A stretch of 64,000 nt of DNA. Source: Dehalococcoidia bacterium UBA5748. Lineage in GTDB: Bacteria; Chloroflexota; Dehalococcoidia; Dehalococcoidales; UBA5627. The translations under genes were made by a program, and so were the position numbers. Location: contig DIFM01000041.1 of NCBI GenBank assembly GCA_002419135.1, forward strand, positions 62,001-126,000, read 5' to 3'. The notes under the pieces are model-generated. The model saw only the letters and a program-made list of their open reading frames with translations. It made no database searches and was not told the origin of the DNA. Each line of letters begins with the position of its first letter. The stretch's first letter is position 1. This document shows, one piece after another, positions 36,299 to 46,156 of this stretch.

Positions 36299-36883
36299 AT
36301 GACTAGAAAATGGAAAATGATATCTATAATAATAGCCGGCTATTTACTGCTGGTTTTGCTGTTTACTGCTTTCTCCGGAAGTGTGTTTTATTTTACGCAG
36401 CAGATGAAGGCAGATTCAACCGTTTATATTAATGAAGACCGGTTTGAATACTATTTTCACATACATAATGATGACAAAGCGATAGTAATTGATTTTGATT
36501 CGGAAAAAATAAATAGTGATTTGGCTCATATCACGGTTAATATCCATCCCAAAGATAATCATCGAATATCATCTTTAGCATTAAGTTTCGAAAATATCAT
36601 TCCGGTTGATGCTTTTCTTTACGACGATCCGTCAGGGCAGTATGCAAACCTTTATAATCGTGAGGTTGTTTACGGCGAAGATAATATTGTAATAAAGTAT
36701 CCCGATATGAATAGCCAATTCAATCAGGTAATTCAGTTGGAATACTGGGTTGATACAACCAAGTTGGATTCTGCCTATGAAAAATTCACAATGTCTTTTA
36801 CATTGTATATGCATGAGAACAGTCTGTTAAAAATCTGGCGCTACTATGCTACATCTGGTGTGCAGTTGGATATGAATAGTTAA
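36299..36883 (+). CDS. Hypothetical membrane-anchored extracellular protein
   Basis: About 194 residues. One N-terminal membrane helix (IIIAGYLLLVLLFTAFSGSV) precedes a beta-rich soluble domain with VIDFDSEKINSDLAHI, ALSFENIIP and IQLEYWVDTTKLDS. No family recognised. AAGGGG lies five bases before ATG 36299; ATG 36296 is adjacent, and the longer ORF start at 36260 lacks a ribosome site. A TATAAT at 36253 fits a promoter. It is alone on its strand. Confidence 0.6.
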   Translation: MTRKWKMISIIIAGYLLLVLLFTAFSGSVFYFTQQMKADSTVYINEDRFEYYFHIHNDDKAIVIDFDSEKINSDLAHITVNIHPKDNHRISSLALSFENIIPVDAFLYDDPSGQYANLYNREVVYGEDNIVIKYPDMNSQFNQVIQLEYWVDTTKLDSAYEKFTMSFTLYMHENSLLKIWRYYATSGVQLDMNS

Positions 36884-37015
36884 TATATAAAGTTATGTAA
36901 ACTGTCCACTGCCGGCGTATTTTGTAGCTAACTCACTTTGACAAAAAGACCTTGATATAATAAGCTATTATGTGGTCGTACGGCGTATGTAAATCGTGCG
37001 ATATCATTTTCAATT

Positions 37016-37092
37016 GGCGCATTCGTCTAGTGGCCTAGGACACATCCCTCTCAAGGATGAGATCACGGGTTCGAATCCCGTATGCGCTACCA
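37016..37092 (+). tRNA. tRNA-Glu (anticodon CTC)
   Basis: Acceptor GGCGCAT/ATGCGCT (first pair G-T), D arm TCGTCTAGTGGCCTAGGA typical of Glu, anticodon stem CATCC/GGATG around CTCTCAA, T arm ACGGGTTCGAATCCCGT, discriminator A and encoded CCA. Confidence 0.95.
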
Positions 37093-37183
37093 AATTATTT
37101 TACTCATTCGCTTCCAATGGTTGTAATTCCTCGTAAAATATAGTAACTTATTCGTGTATTATACGATATTGTCAAAGGCAGGT

Positions 37184-37975
37184 ATGCAGATGTTAAAAGA
37201 AAAATCAGCCTTGAATTCTATTATGCTCAACAAAGAAATCGCTTACGCCGGGGACATCGGCAGAAAAAGACGTGATTTCTGTATTGAATTTATCAAAAAG
37301 AAGCAGGGTATTATAAAAGAGATACAAGATAGCCAATTAGCAACCGTGGAAGCAAATGGACATCAGATAACCTGTCATAAAGGCTGCGCTCACTGCTGTC
37401 ATTTTTATATGCATGCCAATATCCAGGAATGTGAAGCTATCGTATATTACCTTTATAATAATGAAGACATTTTGGAAGCTTATATCAAAAATTATAACGA
37501 GTGGCGTCAAAAGCTAAGCGAAAACGGTGATATCTTTAAAAATTGTGCCCGCCTGTGGTACGAAAAAGGATTAAAAGGCGCCGGGAAAAATGAGGAATTG
37601 GCTTACAGCGAAGAAACGGCTCGTTATCGTGACCAAGATATTGCCTGTCCGTTTTTAGTAAACGGTGCTTGTTCTATATATGAGGTACGTCCTTATTTAT
37701 GTGCCGGTACAGTATCTTCTTCCCCAAGCGAATGGTGTTCCAAATCCAATACAAATACCCCTAACATATATAGAACGCAGACATCGGCTATTTATGATAA
37801 ATCATTCTATTACAAGGAATTGGAAGATTATATATTTACTTTCTTTCCAATAACCGTATACTATATTCTTGAAGGCGGCTATAAAATGCTGGCAATGATT
37901 ACCGGTATTTCCGACCTGGAAGATATCGTATCTAAAGACACGGAAGTCCCGGGCATTATAAGAAAGCTATCCTGA
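37184..37975 (+). CDS. YkgJ-family cysteine-cluster protein
   Basis: About 264 residues. The cluster CHKGCAHCCHF (CxxxCxxCC) near residue 66 and the later CPFLVNGACSIYEVRPYLCAG define the YkgJ/Fe-Zn-chelating family, whose members often act near flagellar or lysine-methyl genes; none are here. ATG 37184 with AAAGG upstream is preferred; the ORF's upstream GTG (37154) has no ribosome site. Function unknown; metal binding is likely. Confidence 0.82.
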   Translation: MQMLKEKSALNSIMLNKEIAYAGDIGRKRRDFCIEFIKKKQGIIKEIQDSQLATVEANGHQITCHKGCAHCCHFYMHANIQECEAIVYYLYNNEDILEAYIKNYNEWRQKLSENGDIFKNCARLWYEKGLKGAGKNEELAYSEETARYRDQDIACPFLVNGACSIYEVRPYLCAGTVSSSPSEWCSKSNTNTPNIYRTQTSAIYDKSFYYKELEDYIFTFFPITVYYILEGGYKMLAMITGISDLEDIVSKDTEVPGIIRKLS

Positions 37976-38070
37976 CTGCGCTGGCAAAATGATATAATGC
38001 GGTTTCGGTATCAATAGTCAAGACTAGCATATGAATAGTTAATTCATTTTCATCTTGTTAGCGGGTGATT

Positions 38071-39537
38071 ATGATTAAAGAAGATAACAGTATCAATATC
38101 AGTAACCGAAAACCAGGCTTCTTTAACAAGAGCGTGAGGGCTCTTTTTGTACCACAGGAATTTACACCCCGTATCTCACTGTTTATTATTACGGTTGTAA
38201 TTAAGCTTGCCGCTTCAGCTATCTCCGGAATTGCGTATGTATTCAACAATTCAATACTTTATATAACAGGGATAATGTTGTGGATATTATGGTTTGCTTT
38301 TCTTTTTATAATCGCAATCCCACAAACCGACCGATGGCTTCAAAAAAACAGCGAAAAATTAAAGAAAACGGCACAGAAGATAATTATCATAGTCCTGGTA
38401 ATCGGCGTATTGGAATTTGTCGGGTTATCAATGGTAGGCTTGGACGCTCTGGGTCTGAAAGAAAAGAACAACAATTTTTCGACAGTTTTAACATCGCTGG
38501 AAGAGTCTTTTAATTATAATGATGCTACGGCATTGTGCCATCAGGCAGCTGAAAACTTGCTGGCGGGAAAAAAACCTTATGCGGAAGCCGATATAATAAA
38601 TGCCATGCATGAATACAATGTTCCTGAGCATAAACTGACACCTTTACGTCTGGGAATGTTTGCTGACGTTTTTCCCTACCCGACCGATGAACAAATGGAG
38701 CAATTGCAGCTTAAAATTATGGAAAATCCGGATGAAGTCCCTATCGAACTGGAATCCTGTTTGTGCTATCCTGCCGGTTCTTTTTTAATTCCGGCGTTGT
38801 TTTTACTGATGGGAATAAGCGACCTGAGGATTATTCATATAGTATTAATGCTGCCGGCCATACTTTATGTAATATGGATATCCCCTGCCGGATACCGGCT
38901 GTTACTTATCATTATTATGACTATAAGTCTGGAGCTCTGGAATTCGCTGGCGTCGGGAGAAACAGGGTTTTTGATTTTCCCGTTTCTACTTTTAGGCTGG
39001 GTTTTATTTAAAAAACAACCCATCGCGTCTGCCATTTTTATAGGACTAGCAGCTACCATAAAGCAGGTTGCATGGTTTTTTATCCCCTTTTACCTGATTT
39101 TAATATACAAGACGCAAGGTATAAAAAAGGCCATGCAATCCGCGTTAATTATCCTGCTGATATTTACGGCAAGCAATTTACCGTTTATAATCAACGACCC
39201 TCAGTTATGGTACGATTCGATAACCTCTCCCATGACGGATAAGTTCCCGTTAGGAGTTGGAATTATAACCCTGGTTACCAGCGGATTGATTAACCTGCAA
39301 TCGTCTTTGGTTTTTACATTTATCGAAGGGTTGGTTCTGATAGGCTCAATTATCTGGTATTATCGTAATTGCCACAGTTATCCGCAAGCAGGCCCCTTGT
39401 TAGCAGTATTACCTCTTTTCTTTGCGTGGCGCAGTATCTGGCCTTACTTCTTTTATTTCGATATTATTATAATTGCTTCTATCATAATTAATGAATACAA
39501 TCGGAAAATGAATAATGATTGTTACCAAGTGGTATAA
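38071..39537 (+). CDS. Multi-spanning membrane protein, GT87/DUF2029-like
   Basis: 488 residues with about ten membrane helices. The N-terminal third holds two helix pairs; a luminal loop (residues 130-230) has many acidic and polar residues and IELESCLCYPAGSF; the rest alternates helices with short loops (FLIFPFLLLGWVLFKKQPI, FIGLAATIKQVAWFFIPF). The layout and the ATIKQ motif after a helix fit DUF2029 (GT87) polyprenyl-phosphate-mannose-type glycosyltransferases, some of which act on cell-envelope glycans. GGGTG precedes the ATG. Confidence 0.6.
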   Translation: MIKEDNSINISNRKPGFFNKSVRALFVPQEFTPRISLFIITVVIKLAASAISGIAYVFNNSILYITGIMLWILWFAFLFIIAIPQTDRWLQKNSEKLKKTAQKIIIIVLVIGVLEFVGLSMVGLDALGLKEKNNNFSTVLTSLEESFNYNDATALCHQAAENLLAGKKPYAEADIINAMHEYNVPEHKLTPLRLGMFADVFPYPTDEQMEQLQLKIMENPDEVPIELESCLCYPAGSFLIPALFLLMGISDLRIIHIVLMLPAILYVIWISPAGYRLLLIIIMTISLELWNSLASGETGFLIFPFLLLGWVLFKKQPIASAIFIGLAATIKQVAWFFIPFYLILIYKTQGIKKAMQSALIILLIFTASNLPFIINDPQLWYDSITSPMTDKFPLGVGIITLVTSGLINLQSSLVFTFIEGLVLIGSIIWYYRNCHSYPQAGPLLAVLPLFFAWRSIWPYFFYFDIIIIASIIINEYNRKMNNDCYQVV

Positions 39538-39588
39538 TATACATTAGATATAGATTATAAGAGTTAACTGAAATATGCGTTGTTATCA

Positions 39589-39616
39589 GCCTGTTTAATG
39601 GCAGGCGGTTTTTGTG
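39589..39616 (+). terminator. Terminator after the GT87-like gene
   Basis: GCCTG and CAGGC form a short stem around TTTAATGG and are followed by GGTTTTTG. It separates this gene from plsY. Confidence 0.5.
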
Positions 39617-39641
39617 AAATGGCAGATAGGAAGTTTAAGCG

Positions 39642-40286
39642 ATGGAAATAATATTTTCATTATTATTGGCAGCAGCCGCTTTTTTACTGGGGGCATGCCC
39701 TTTTTCAGTCTGGATTGGTCGTAAAGCCCTCGGCAAAGATATTACCAGGTATGGGGACGGCAATCCCGGTTCCGCCAATGTATTCCGCGCCGGCACAATA
39801 ACTTTTGGGATAGTTGCGCTTATTCTCGATATCGCTAAAGGTATTCCTTTTATATGGCTGGCGTATTATGTAATGCATCTTCCCTTTAGCAATCTCCTTT
39901 TTATAGGATTCTGCGCAATTCTTGGACATGCCTTTTCCCCATTTTTAAAATTCAAAGGAGGCAAGGCGATAGCGGTTACCTTTGGGGTACTGATTGCGTT
40001 ACCGCAATCACAGCTCTTGTTTATCTTTGCTATTTTCACCCTATTCGGCTTTTTATTGATAGAGCAAAACTCCTGGATGGCAATGATGGGTCCGACCGGT
40101 ACATCCATTTTTTTATTGATTTATGAAGGGTTTTCTATAGAATTATTCTTTATCTTATGTATTCTGACACTGTTTCTCTATAAACAACACAGGGAGTTAC
40201 AGGTCGCTCCTATATTCGGGATTAATATTCTAAAATGGATGCATTCAAGGGAAGAAAAGACGCATATTAATAAGCAGCAATCGTAA
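39642..40286 (+). CDS. plsY: Glycerol-3-phosphate acyltransferase PlsY
   Basis: Integral membrane acyltransferase that makes lysophosphatidic acid from acyl phosphate. Family motifs are SVWIGRKALGKDITRYGDGN with GSANVFRAGT, LDIAKGIPFIWLAY, GHAFSPFLKFKGGKAIAVTFG. 214 residues, normal. It overlaps the glycosyltransferase start by one base (TAATG), so both are coupled in membrane-lipid work. Confidence 0.95.
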   Translation: MEIIFSLLLAAAAFLLGACPFSVWIGRKALGKDITRYGDGNPGSANVFRAGTITFGIVALILDIAKGIPFIWLAYYVMHLPFSNLLFIGFCAILGHAFSPFLKFKGGKAIAVTFGVLIALPQSQLLFIFAIFTLFGFLLIEQNSWMAMMGPTGTSIFLLIYEGFSIELFFILCILTLFLYKQHRELQVAPIFGINILKWMHSREEKTHINKQQS

Positions 40287-41473
40287 TGTTTATTCAAATT
40301 ATCATATCGGGCACATTATTTTTAATACTGATTAATCTTATTTTGAATTTAAGGTACCTGAAAACACCGTCAGTCGATGGTGAAATTGCTCAAAATCCCC
40401 CTTTGGTTTCTATTCTAATTCCCGCCAGAAACGAGGAGGACAAAATAACACAATGTCTGGAAACACTACTAAAGCAGGATTACCCCGCTTATGAGATTCT
40501 GGTATTGGATGATGACTCCACCGATAGTACAGCCGGAATCGTTAAGCAATTTGCCGCTAAAGATAATCGCTTGAGGCTTATTAGTGGATTACCTTTGCCC
40601 GCCGGATGGTCGGGTAAAAATTACGCCTGTCATCAACTGGCAAAAGAAGCAAAGGGAGACTGGTTGTTATTTGTAGATGCCGATACGACACATGTAAGGT
40701 ATATGTTACGTAGTGTAATGTCATTGGCTCTAGAAATGAACACTTCCCTGCTGTCAGGATTTCCGCGACAGATTGCTAAAAGTATGTTGATGAAAATATT
40801 TACTCCGACCTGGTATTTCATAATAATGACATGGTGTCCTTTGTGGTGGATGCAAAGTTCAAAGAAAAATATGCCCTCGATAGCAATAGGACAGTTTATG
40901 CTGTTTTCGAAGAAGGAGTACTGGAGAATCGGGGGGCACGAAAGTGTTAAATCGAAGGTTTTGGAAGATATCTGGCTGGGGATACAAGTGAATAAAAATT
41001 GCGGTAAACATGTCGCAGTGGATCTATCGGATGTGGTATTTTGTGAGATGTATGACGATTTCAGAGGTATATGGAATGGGTTGACGCGTTCCGTTTATGC
41101 AGTTGCCGAAATTTCTGTTATTGCTCTTGCATTATTGATTGTTTTTGCTTTTATATGCTATTTAATACCTTTTTATTCTTTATGGCACGAGCATTTTTTT
41201 ATAAATGGTAATAATCCGGTCGTTGCTATCGTTATTATTCAAATTGCTTCTATCTACCTGATGCGCTGGATGGCAGACCGGCGTTTTAATAATAATTCAG
41301 TATCTTCTGTCCTTTTGCATCCTATCGGAATTATATTTCTCATATTCGTTGTAGCTAATGCTGTTATACAAAAGCTGGCGGGTACCGGTATCAACTGGAA
41401 AGAAAGATTATACACTGATGAATCATCCGCTGATGAACACGTTATAGAAACTGATTCCAATAAAGCAATATGA
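40286..41473 (+). CDS. Membrane-associated family 2 glycosyltransferase
   Basis: 395 residues. An N-terminal membrane helix precedes a GT-A core: SILIPARNEEDKI, VLDDDSTDSTAGI, LFVDADTTH (DxD), ending with EDIWLGIQVNK; three or four further helices follow from residue 270. The pattern resembles glycosyltransferases of carotenoid or lipid type (CrtQ-like), but no pigment gene is near. Coupling to plsY suggests a glycolipid product; inference. Confidence 0.8.
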   Translation: MFIQIIISGTLFLILINLILNLRYLKTPSVDGEIAQNPPLVSILIPARNEEDKITQCLETLLKQDYPAYEILVLDDDSTDSTAGIVKQFAAKDNRLRLISGLPLPAGWSGKNYACHQLAKEAKGDWLLFVDADTTHVRYMLRSVMSLALEMNTSLLSGFPRQIAKSMLMKIFTPTWYFIIMTWCPLWWMQSSKKNMPSIAIGQFMLFSKKEYWRIGGHESVKSKVLEDIWLGIQVNKNCGKHVAVDLSDVVFCEMYDDFRGIWNGLTRSVYAVAEISVIALALLIVFAFICYLIPFYSLWHEHFFINGNNPVVAIVIIQIASIYLMRWMADRRFNNNSVSSVLLHPIGIIFLIFVVANAVIQKLAGTGINWKERLYTDESSADEHVIETDSNKAI

Positions 41474-41631
41474 TATCTTAAATTATCATCACAAATATTC
41501 CCGTTATTAACAATTCTGATGTGTTTAGCTTGACAGCTTATACCTGAAGTTATACGATTAGACAGTAATTTTAATCTTATTATATTGCTTCAATAATATA
41601 TTTCAAACCAGTATGTATTAAGGAGATATTG

Positions 41632-43566
41632 ATGCGTCGAATTCATGAAAGTACTACGGATGACATTGTATCTGCGAAAGAAATAATGCCGGACGAAGGG
41701 AATGGCTCGTCTCCTGAGAGAATGCAATATAGTATCATAAACGACTGGTATAAAGCAGTCATCCAAAATGCCACAGAAGGATTCTTCCTTTCAGATTTAA
41801 GTAGTAATATTTTGTATGTAAATGATGCCTATTGTAAGATGAGCGGCTATAGCAGAACGGAATTGTTATCCATGAACGCCAAAGACCTTGTCCCAAAAAC
41901 ACCGGCAGAAGTTAAAAAATTCGAGAGCAACATTGAAAGAACTATTAGCAACGGCGAATCTTCTTTTGAAATCAAAAACAGACGCAAAGATGGTTGTGTA
42001 ATTGATATTGCGGTAAGTTATAAGTATATGGATGTCAGCCCGGGTTTTATATTCTGTGTTCACAGGGATATAACGGAACAAAAAGAGATAAACAAACAAT
42101 TAATTGAATCCGAGGAAAGATATAATGCGTTGGTGGCATTGGGGGGAAGGGTCGGTGAAGCCGTTGTAATAATGCAGGACATCAATAATGAAGAAGGTGT
42201 ACAAACTTTTGTAAGTGATGAATGGGTAAAAATTACCGGATATTCTATGGAAGATTTGCTGGGAATGCCGTTTTTTAACCTTCTTGAAGCCGAATATTAT
42301 ACTCCTTCTTTGGACAGGCATCGCAGAAAATTAAAGGGGGAAACAATACCGGGCCCTTTCGAAATGGAAATCATCAGAAAAGACGGGGTTGTAATCGACA
42401 TAGAGTTTACCAGTGTTCACACTACTTATAAGGGCAAGCGAGCCAATGTGGCTTATATCAGGGATATAACAGAACGTAAGCGGGCAGAAAATGCCATTAA
42501 AGAATCCGAGAGTCGTTTGCAAAGCGTGTTGTCTTCTATCGATGATTGGGTATATGTGTTCGACAAAGAAGGGCGTTTTATCTCCTGCCATCCTGAACCG
42601 GCAAGGGGTATATATGAACCAAAAGGTGATTATTTAGGGAAGAAGCATGCAGAGGTTATGCCTTCAAAAGTGGATAAACTATTCCGCATTGCTTTTAATA
42701 AAAATGTAAATGGATTAGTGGCGGATTATGAGTTTTCCAGAGATGTAAAAGGAAGGAAGAAATGGATAAACGTAAAGCTGTCACCAATGTTTATAGACGG
42801 TGAGTTTAACGGTTCTGTTGCAGTAATCAGGGATATCACGCAACGTAAACAGGTTGAACAGAAGCTTCGAGAATCGCAGAAACAATTACGTGCACTATCC
42901 GTACACCTGCAATATATTAGAGAACAAGAGAGAAAGGATATTGCTCATAGAATTCATGAAGAGCTTGGGCAGCTACTTACTGCCGTAAAAATGGATATAT
43001 CTTGGCTGCAAAAACAATTGTTACATTGTAATGAAATTCCCGAAAAGAAAATGGTTGATATTCTCAAACTGGTAGACATGTCGATACAGATAGTAAAAGG
43101 CGTTTCGGCAGAATTGAGGCCCGGTTTGTTGTATGAATTGGGGCTATTAGCGGCTATTGAGTGGCAAACAGAGGAGTTTTTTAAGCTTACAGGAATTAAG
43201 TGCAATGTTTCCTCTATACCGGCTAAAATAGTGGTGGAACAGGAATTGGCGATTGCGCTCTTCAGTGTCTTCCAGGAGCTTATAACAAACGTATTCAGGC
43301 ATGCCGAAGCTACCTGTGTTGATATTGGATTAAGAAAACAGGGTAAAAAGATGACACTAATTGTCAATGACAACGGTAAGGGAATTACGGAGGAGCAAAT
43401 CAATGCCCCGCGTTCTTTAGGATTAATAGGTATACGCGAAAGAGTTCAATATTGGGGCGGTGCTGTTACTGTAATCGGTATTCCCGACGAAGGAACACAT
43501 GTAACAGTCAGCATTCCGCTTAATAAAAAGGGAGGATTAACTGCTAATGAAAGTTCTGATAACTGA
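41632..43566 (+). CDS. PAS-rich sensor histidine kinase (NarX/DegS type)
   Basis: 644 residues, no membrane segment. Three PAS/PAC units lie at about residues 40-150, 165-285 and 300-410, each ending in the RDITxxK signature. The transmitter is HisKA_3: DIAHRIHEELGQ with phosphoacceptor H442, then an ATPase domain with VNDNGKG and LGLIGIRERVQYWGG. ATG 41632 follows AAGGAGA; the TTG just before it is not needed. It overlaps the LuxR-type regulator by 20 bases. The signal is unknown; cytosolic PAS domains suggest redox or a small ligand. Confidence 0.93.
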   Translation: MRRIHESTTDDIVSAKEIMPDEGNGSSPERMQYSIINDWYKAVIQNATEGFFLSDLSSNILYVNDAYCKMSGYSRTELLSMNAKDLVPKTPAEVKKFESNIERTISNGESSFEIKNRRKDGCVIDIAVSYKYMDVSPGFIFCVHRDITEQKEINKQLIESEERYNALVALGGRVGEAVVIMQDINNEEGVQTFVSDEWVKITGYSMEDLLGMPFFNLLEAEYYTPSLDRHRRKLKGETIPGPFEMEIIRKDGVVIDIEFTSVHTTYKGKRANVAYIRDITERKRAENAIKESESRLQSVLSSIDDWVYVFDKEGRFISCHPEPARGIYEPKGDYLGKKHAEVMPSKVDKLFRIAFNKNVNGLVADYEFSRDVKGRKKWINVKLSPMFIDGEFNGSVAVIRDITQRKQVEQKLRESQKQLRALSVHLQYIREQERKDIAHRIHEELGQLLTAVKMDISWLQKQLLHCNEIPEKKMVDILKLVDMSIQIVKGVSAELRPGLLYELGLLAAIEWQTEEFFKLTGIKCNVSSIPAKIVVEQELAIALFSVFQELITNVFRHAEATCVDIGLRKQGKKMTLIVNDNGKGITEEQINAPRSLGLIGIRERVQYWGGAVTVIGIPDEGTHVTVSIPLNKKGGLTANESSDN

Positions 43567-44176
43567 TGATCATCCAATCGTGAGACAGGGATTGAAGCAA
43601 TTGTTAAAGGAAACATTTGAAGCGATTGTTGTTGATGAAGCCGGTAATGGAACAGAGGCTTTGGATAAAATAAAAACGGATAAATACGATATAGTGCTAC
43701 TCGATATAGCTATGCCGGGTATGAACGGACTGGAAGTTTTAAAAGAGATACAGAAATTTAATAAAACCTTACCCGTGCTTATAATCAGCATTTATCCCGA
43801 AGACCAGTATGCATTGCGATGTCTGAAGGCAGGGGCCTCCGGGTATCTAACCAAGGATACCGCTTCTGATGAACTGACACTCGCTGTTGAAAGGATACTC
43901 TCGGGTAAGAAGTATGTCAGCCCCAACCTTGCGGATAAATTGGCTCGTCATTTAAATGAGGGAACTCCGAAACTACCTCATGAATTACTGTCCGATCGCG
44001 AAGACCAGGTGATGCGCTATATTGCTTCCGGCAAAACCGCGGCTGAAATTGCTGCCGAACTTAGTTTAAGCGTGAAAACTATTAATACCTATCGAAACCG
44101 TATTCTAAAGAAAATGCAGATAAAAAACAGTGCCGAATTGATACGTTATGCAGTGCAAAATGAGTTGCTAAATTAG
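43547..44176 (+). CDS. NarL/FixJ-family response regulator
   Basis: 209 residues. The receiver has DDHPIVRQG, phosphoacceptor D53 in VLLDIAMPG and K in YLTKDTASD. The C-terminal LuxR-type helix-turn-helix is LSDREDQVMRYIASGKTAAEIAAEL with SVKTINTYRNRI. It overlaps the kinase gene and is its obvious partner. Target genes are not marked in the window. Confidence 0.95.
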   Translation: MKVLITDDHPIVRQGLKQLLKETFEAIVVDEAGNGTEALDKIKTDKYDIVLLDIAMPGMNGLEVLKEIQKFNKTLPVLIISIYPEDQYALRCLKAGASGYLTKDTASDELTLAVERILSGKKYVSPNLADKLARHLNEGTPKLPHELLSDREDQVMRYIASGKTAAEIAAELSLSVKTINTYRNRILKKMQIKNSAELIRYAVQNELLN

Positions 44177-44201
44177 TAAAAGGAGAGATGGTGTTTTTAA
44201 G

Positions 44202-44274
<73 letters not shown>

Positions 44275-44395
44275 GTGAAAAATATAATTCATTCGTAGCT
44301 ATTTTATCAGTAATCGATAGTTATTATCAAATCGGTTATAAGTTTATATTTATTAAGATATATATATACTAAAAAACAAGCGGGGGTATGTTTTT

Positions 44396-46087
44396 ATGGA
44401 TAACAACGCGGAGAAAGATAGCGGCTCGGAAAACTACGAAAAATCTTCGCACGAAGATATGAATAATATGCAAAGTAATATCGAAGCTCTGAATCGGAAA
44501 GTCGATGAAGCCAATATACTTGACAGATCCTCGTGCCTGTCTGCCGAAGATGCCATAAAAACGGCAATGGAAATTATGGAGCAGGCAAAAAATATCAGTA
44601 AAACAAGTAAAAAAATAACCGATTCGGCACGTAAATCTTCCATCGAAGCAATGCAAAAGGCTGAAAAGATAGCCAAAGAGACAGAAGCCAATGCACAGGA
44701 ATACAAAAGGACTTTCGACCGTGCCATAGCTAAAGCTGAGGAAAGAGCACAGTGGGCAAAGGATACTGCCCAGGAAGCCGTATCATCAACCAATAAGATA
44801 GTCGCAGAAGACGACAAAACCGTTAAGGAAGCCGCTGACTCCGTAAAAGAAGCATTGAAAGAGGCTAATAGTGCCATTAAAAGAAATGAAAAAACTGCTA
44901 AATCATCTGAAGAAATGGCAGAAGCGGCTGTAAAACTCGCTCAAGAAGCAATGGTTACCGCGGAAGAAACCGAAAACAATGTAAAAGTTCATGTTGATGA
45001 AGCCATGCGGATGTCGAATGAAACCCTGAATACGGCGGCTGAAATAAGAAAGTCGTGCAAAGTACTTGACCTGGAAACAATGAAATCACTGCAAGAAGCA
45101 AAAGAAAGAGCGGAAAATGCAAAAAAAGTTGCCGAGGATACAAACAGTTTATATCAAAATGCTTTTAAGGACGTAATAAAATCTGTTGACGAAACAAATG
45201 CCTGGGCTAAAACAACAACCGAAAAGGCTTTATCAAATTCTAAAGAGTCGATAGAAAAATCGGAAGAGGCAGCCAGAAAAGCCTCGGAATTATCGGAGGA
45301 AGCTATTGGTATATCCAGGGAAGCCATTGAACGTGTGAATAAAGTTATGTCGGAAATGCAGAAAACATCGGGTGAAATACAAAGCAAATCCGATGAAGTT
45401 GTTATAAAAGCGGAACAAATTAAGAAAGAAACAATGGGAGTTGCCGAATCGTCTATAGCAGAATCTAAAAAAGCTTTAGACATGATTGGGCTTATCAGCG
45501 ACTCGGCAAAAGTAAAAATCGAAGAATGGGTTAATAACTCCAGAGAATCTATAAGCAGAGCCGAAGAAAATGCGTTATCGGCTCAAAAAATGGCCGCAAA
45601 GGTGCAGTTGGAAGCCGGCGAAACAATCCAAAAAGCGGAGCAGTTAAGCAGGCTTTCTCAAGAAGCTGCTGATGAAGCAATAAAAGCTTCCAGAGAAGCG
45701 GCCGAGGCTTCCAGAAAGGCGGCTAATGAAGCCGGGGAATGGTGGGTTAAAGTATTTAAAGAATTATTGGGAGAAGGTGGCGGGGTATGCGATTATGCAA
45801 AACGGGTAACCTTACAGACCTCAGATTTTATACGGGAACCATCGCAGGATATGGAATCGTTACCTTTTGAGGGGAAAATGAAAACAGCGAAAACAAAAGA
45901 AAGTTCAAATAAACCTGCTGTCGAAAGCGAAAAAGCAGTAATTGATTCCGATGAAGAAGCAGAGGGAAAACAGATAGTTTCCCGGGTTCCCGAGAATAAA
46001 GTACACGGAAAAGATTCGCAGGAAAAAGCCAAGGACCGTCTGGATTCTTTAACAAAAATGCTGATGTCCGATTCCGATGAAGAATAG
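44396..46087 (+). CDS. Long Ala/Glu/Lys coiled-coil protein
   Basis: 563 residues, no membrane helix or signal peptide. Residues 20-460 are almost wholly helical, with repeated AEEAxKxAxEAxxxAxE-like stretches (for example EAADEAIKASREAAEASRKA) spaced in 7- or 11-residue units; the tail from 470 is charged and probably disordered. It resembles LEA-like or filament-forming proteins in composition only. The gene converges on the CetZ-like tubulin gene with a shared terminator. A GGGGG run precedes the ATG by 11 bases. Function unknown. Confidence 0.75.
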   Translation: MDNNAEKDSGSENYEKSSHEDMNNMQSNIEALNRKVDEANILDRSSCLSAEDAIKTAMEIMEQAKNISKTSKKITDSARKSSIEAMQKAEKIAKETEANAQEYKRTFDRAIAKAEERAQWAKDTAQEAVSSTNKIVAEDDKTVKEAADSVKEALKEANSAIKRNEKTAKSSEEMAEAAVKLAQEAMVTAEETENNVKVHVDEAMRMSNETLNTAAEIRKSCKVLDLETMKSLQEAKERAENAKKVAEDTNSLYQNAFKDVIKSVDETNAWAKTTTEKALSNSKESIEKSEEAARKASELSEEAIGISREAIERVNKVMSEMQKTSGEIQSKSDEVVIKAEQIKKETMGVAESSIAESKKALDMIGLISDSAKVKIEEWVNNSRESISRAEENALSAQKMAAKVQLEAGETIQKAEQLSRLSQEAADEAIKASREAAEASRKAANEAGEWWVKVFKELLGEGGGVCDYAKRVTLQTSDFIREPSQDMESLPFEGKMKTAKTKESSNKPAVESEKAVIDSDEEAEGKQIVSRVPENKVHGKDSQEKAKDRLDSLTKMLMSDSDEE

Positions 46088-46102
46088 TGTTCGGGAAAAT
46101 AT

Positions 46103-46129
46103 AATGCCTTATCAAATTGATAAGGCATT
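46103..46129. terminator. Bidirectional terminator between convergent genes
   Basis: AATGCCTTATCA and TGATAAGGCATT form a perfect 12-base stem around loop AAT. T-rich flanks follow on both strands (ATCGTTAT on plus, ATATTTTCC on minus). It lies between the coiled-coil and CetZ-like stops. Confidence 0.8.
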
Positions 46130-46156
46130 ATCGTTATAAATTATGTCAAATACCTT

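Noticed and set aside
41529..41550. TTGACA before the PAS kinase gene as a promoter
   Set aside because: The nearest -10-like TATACG is only 15 bases away and the gene starts about 100 bases on; too weak to list.
44434..45483. Minus-strand ORFs inside the coiled-coil gene
   Set aside because: Repetitive Ala/Glu/Lys coding gives long open antisense frames; Ser/Phe/Ile-rich products without start signals.
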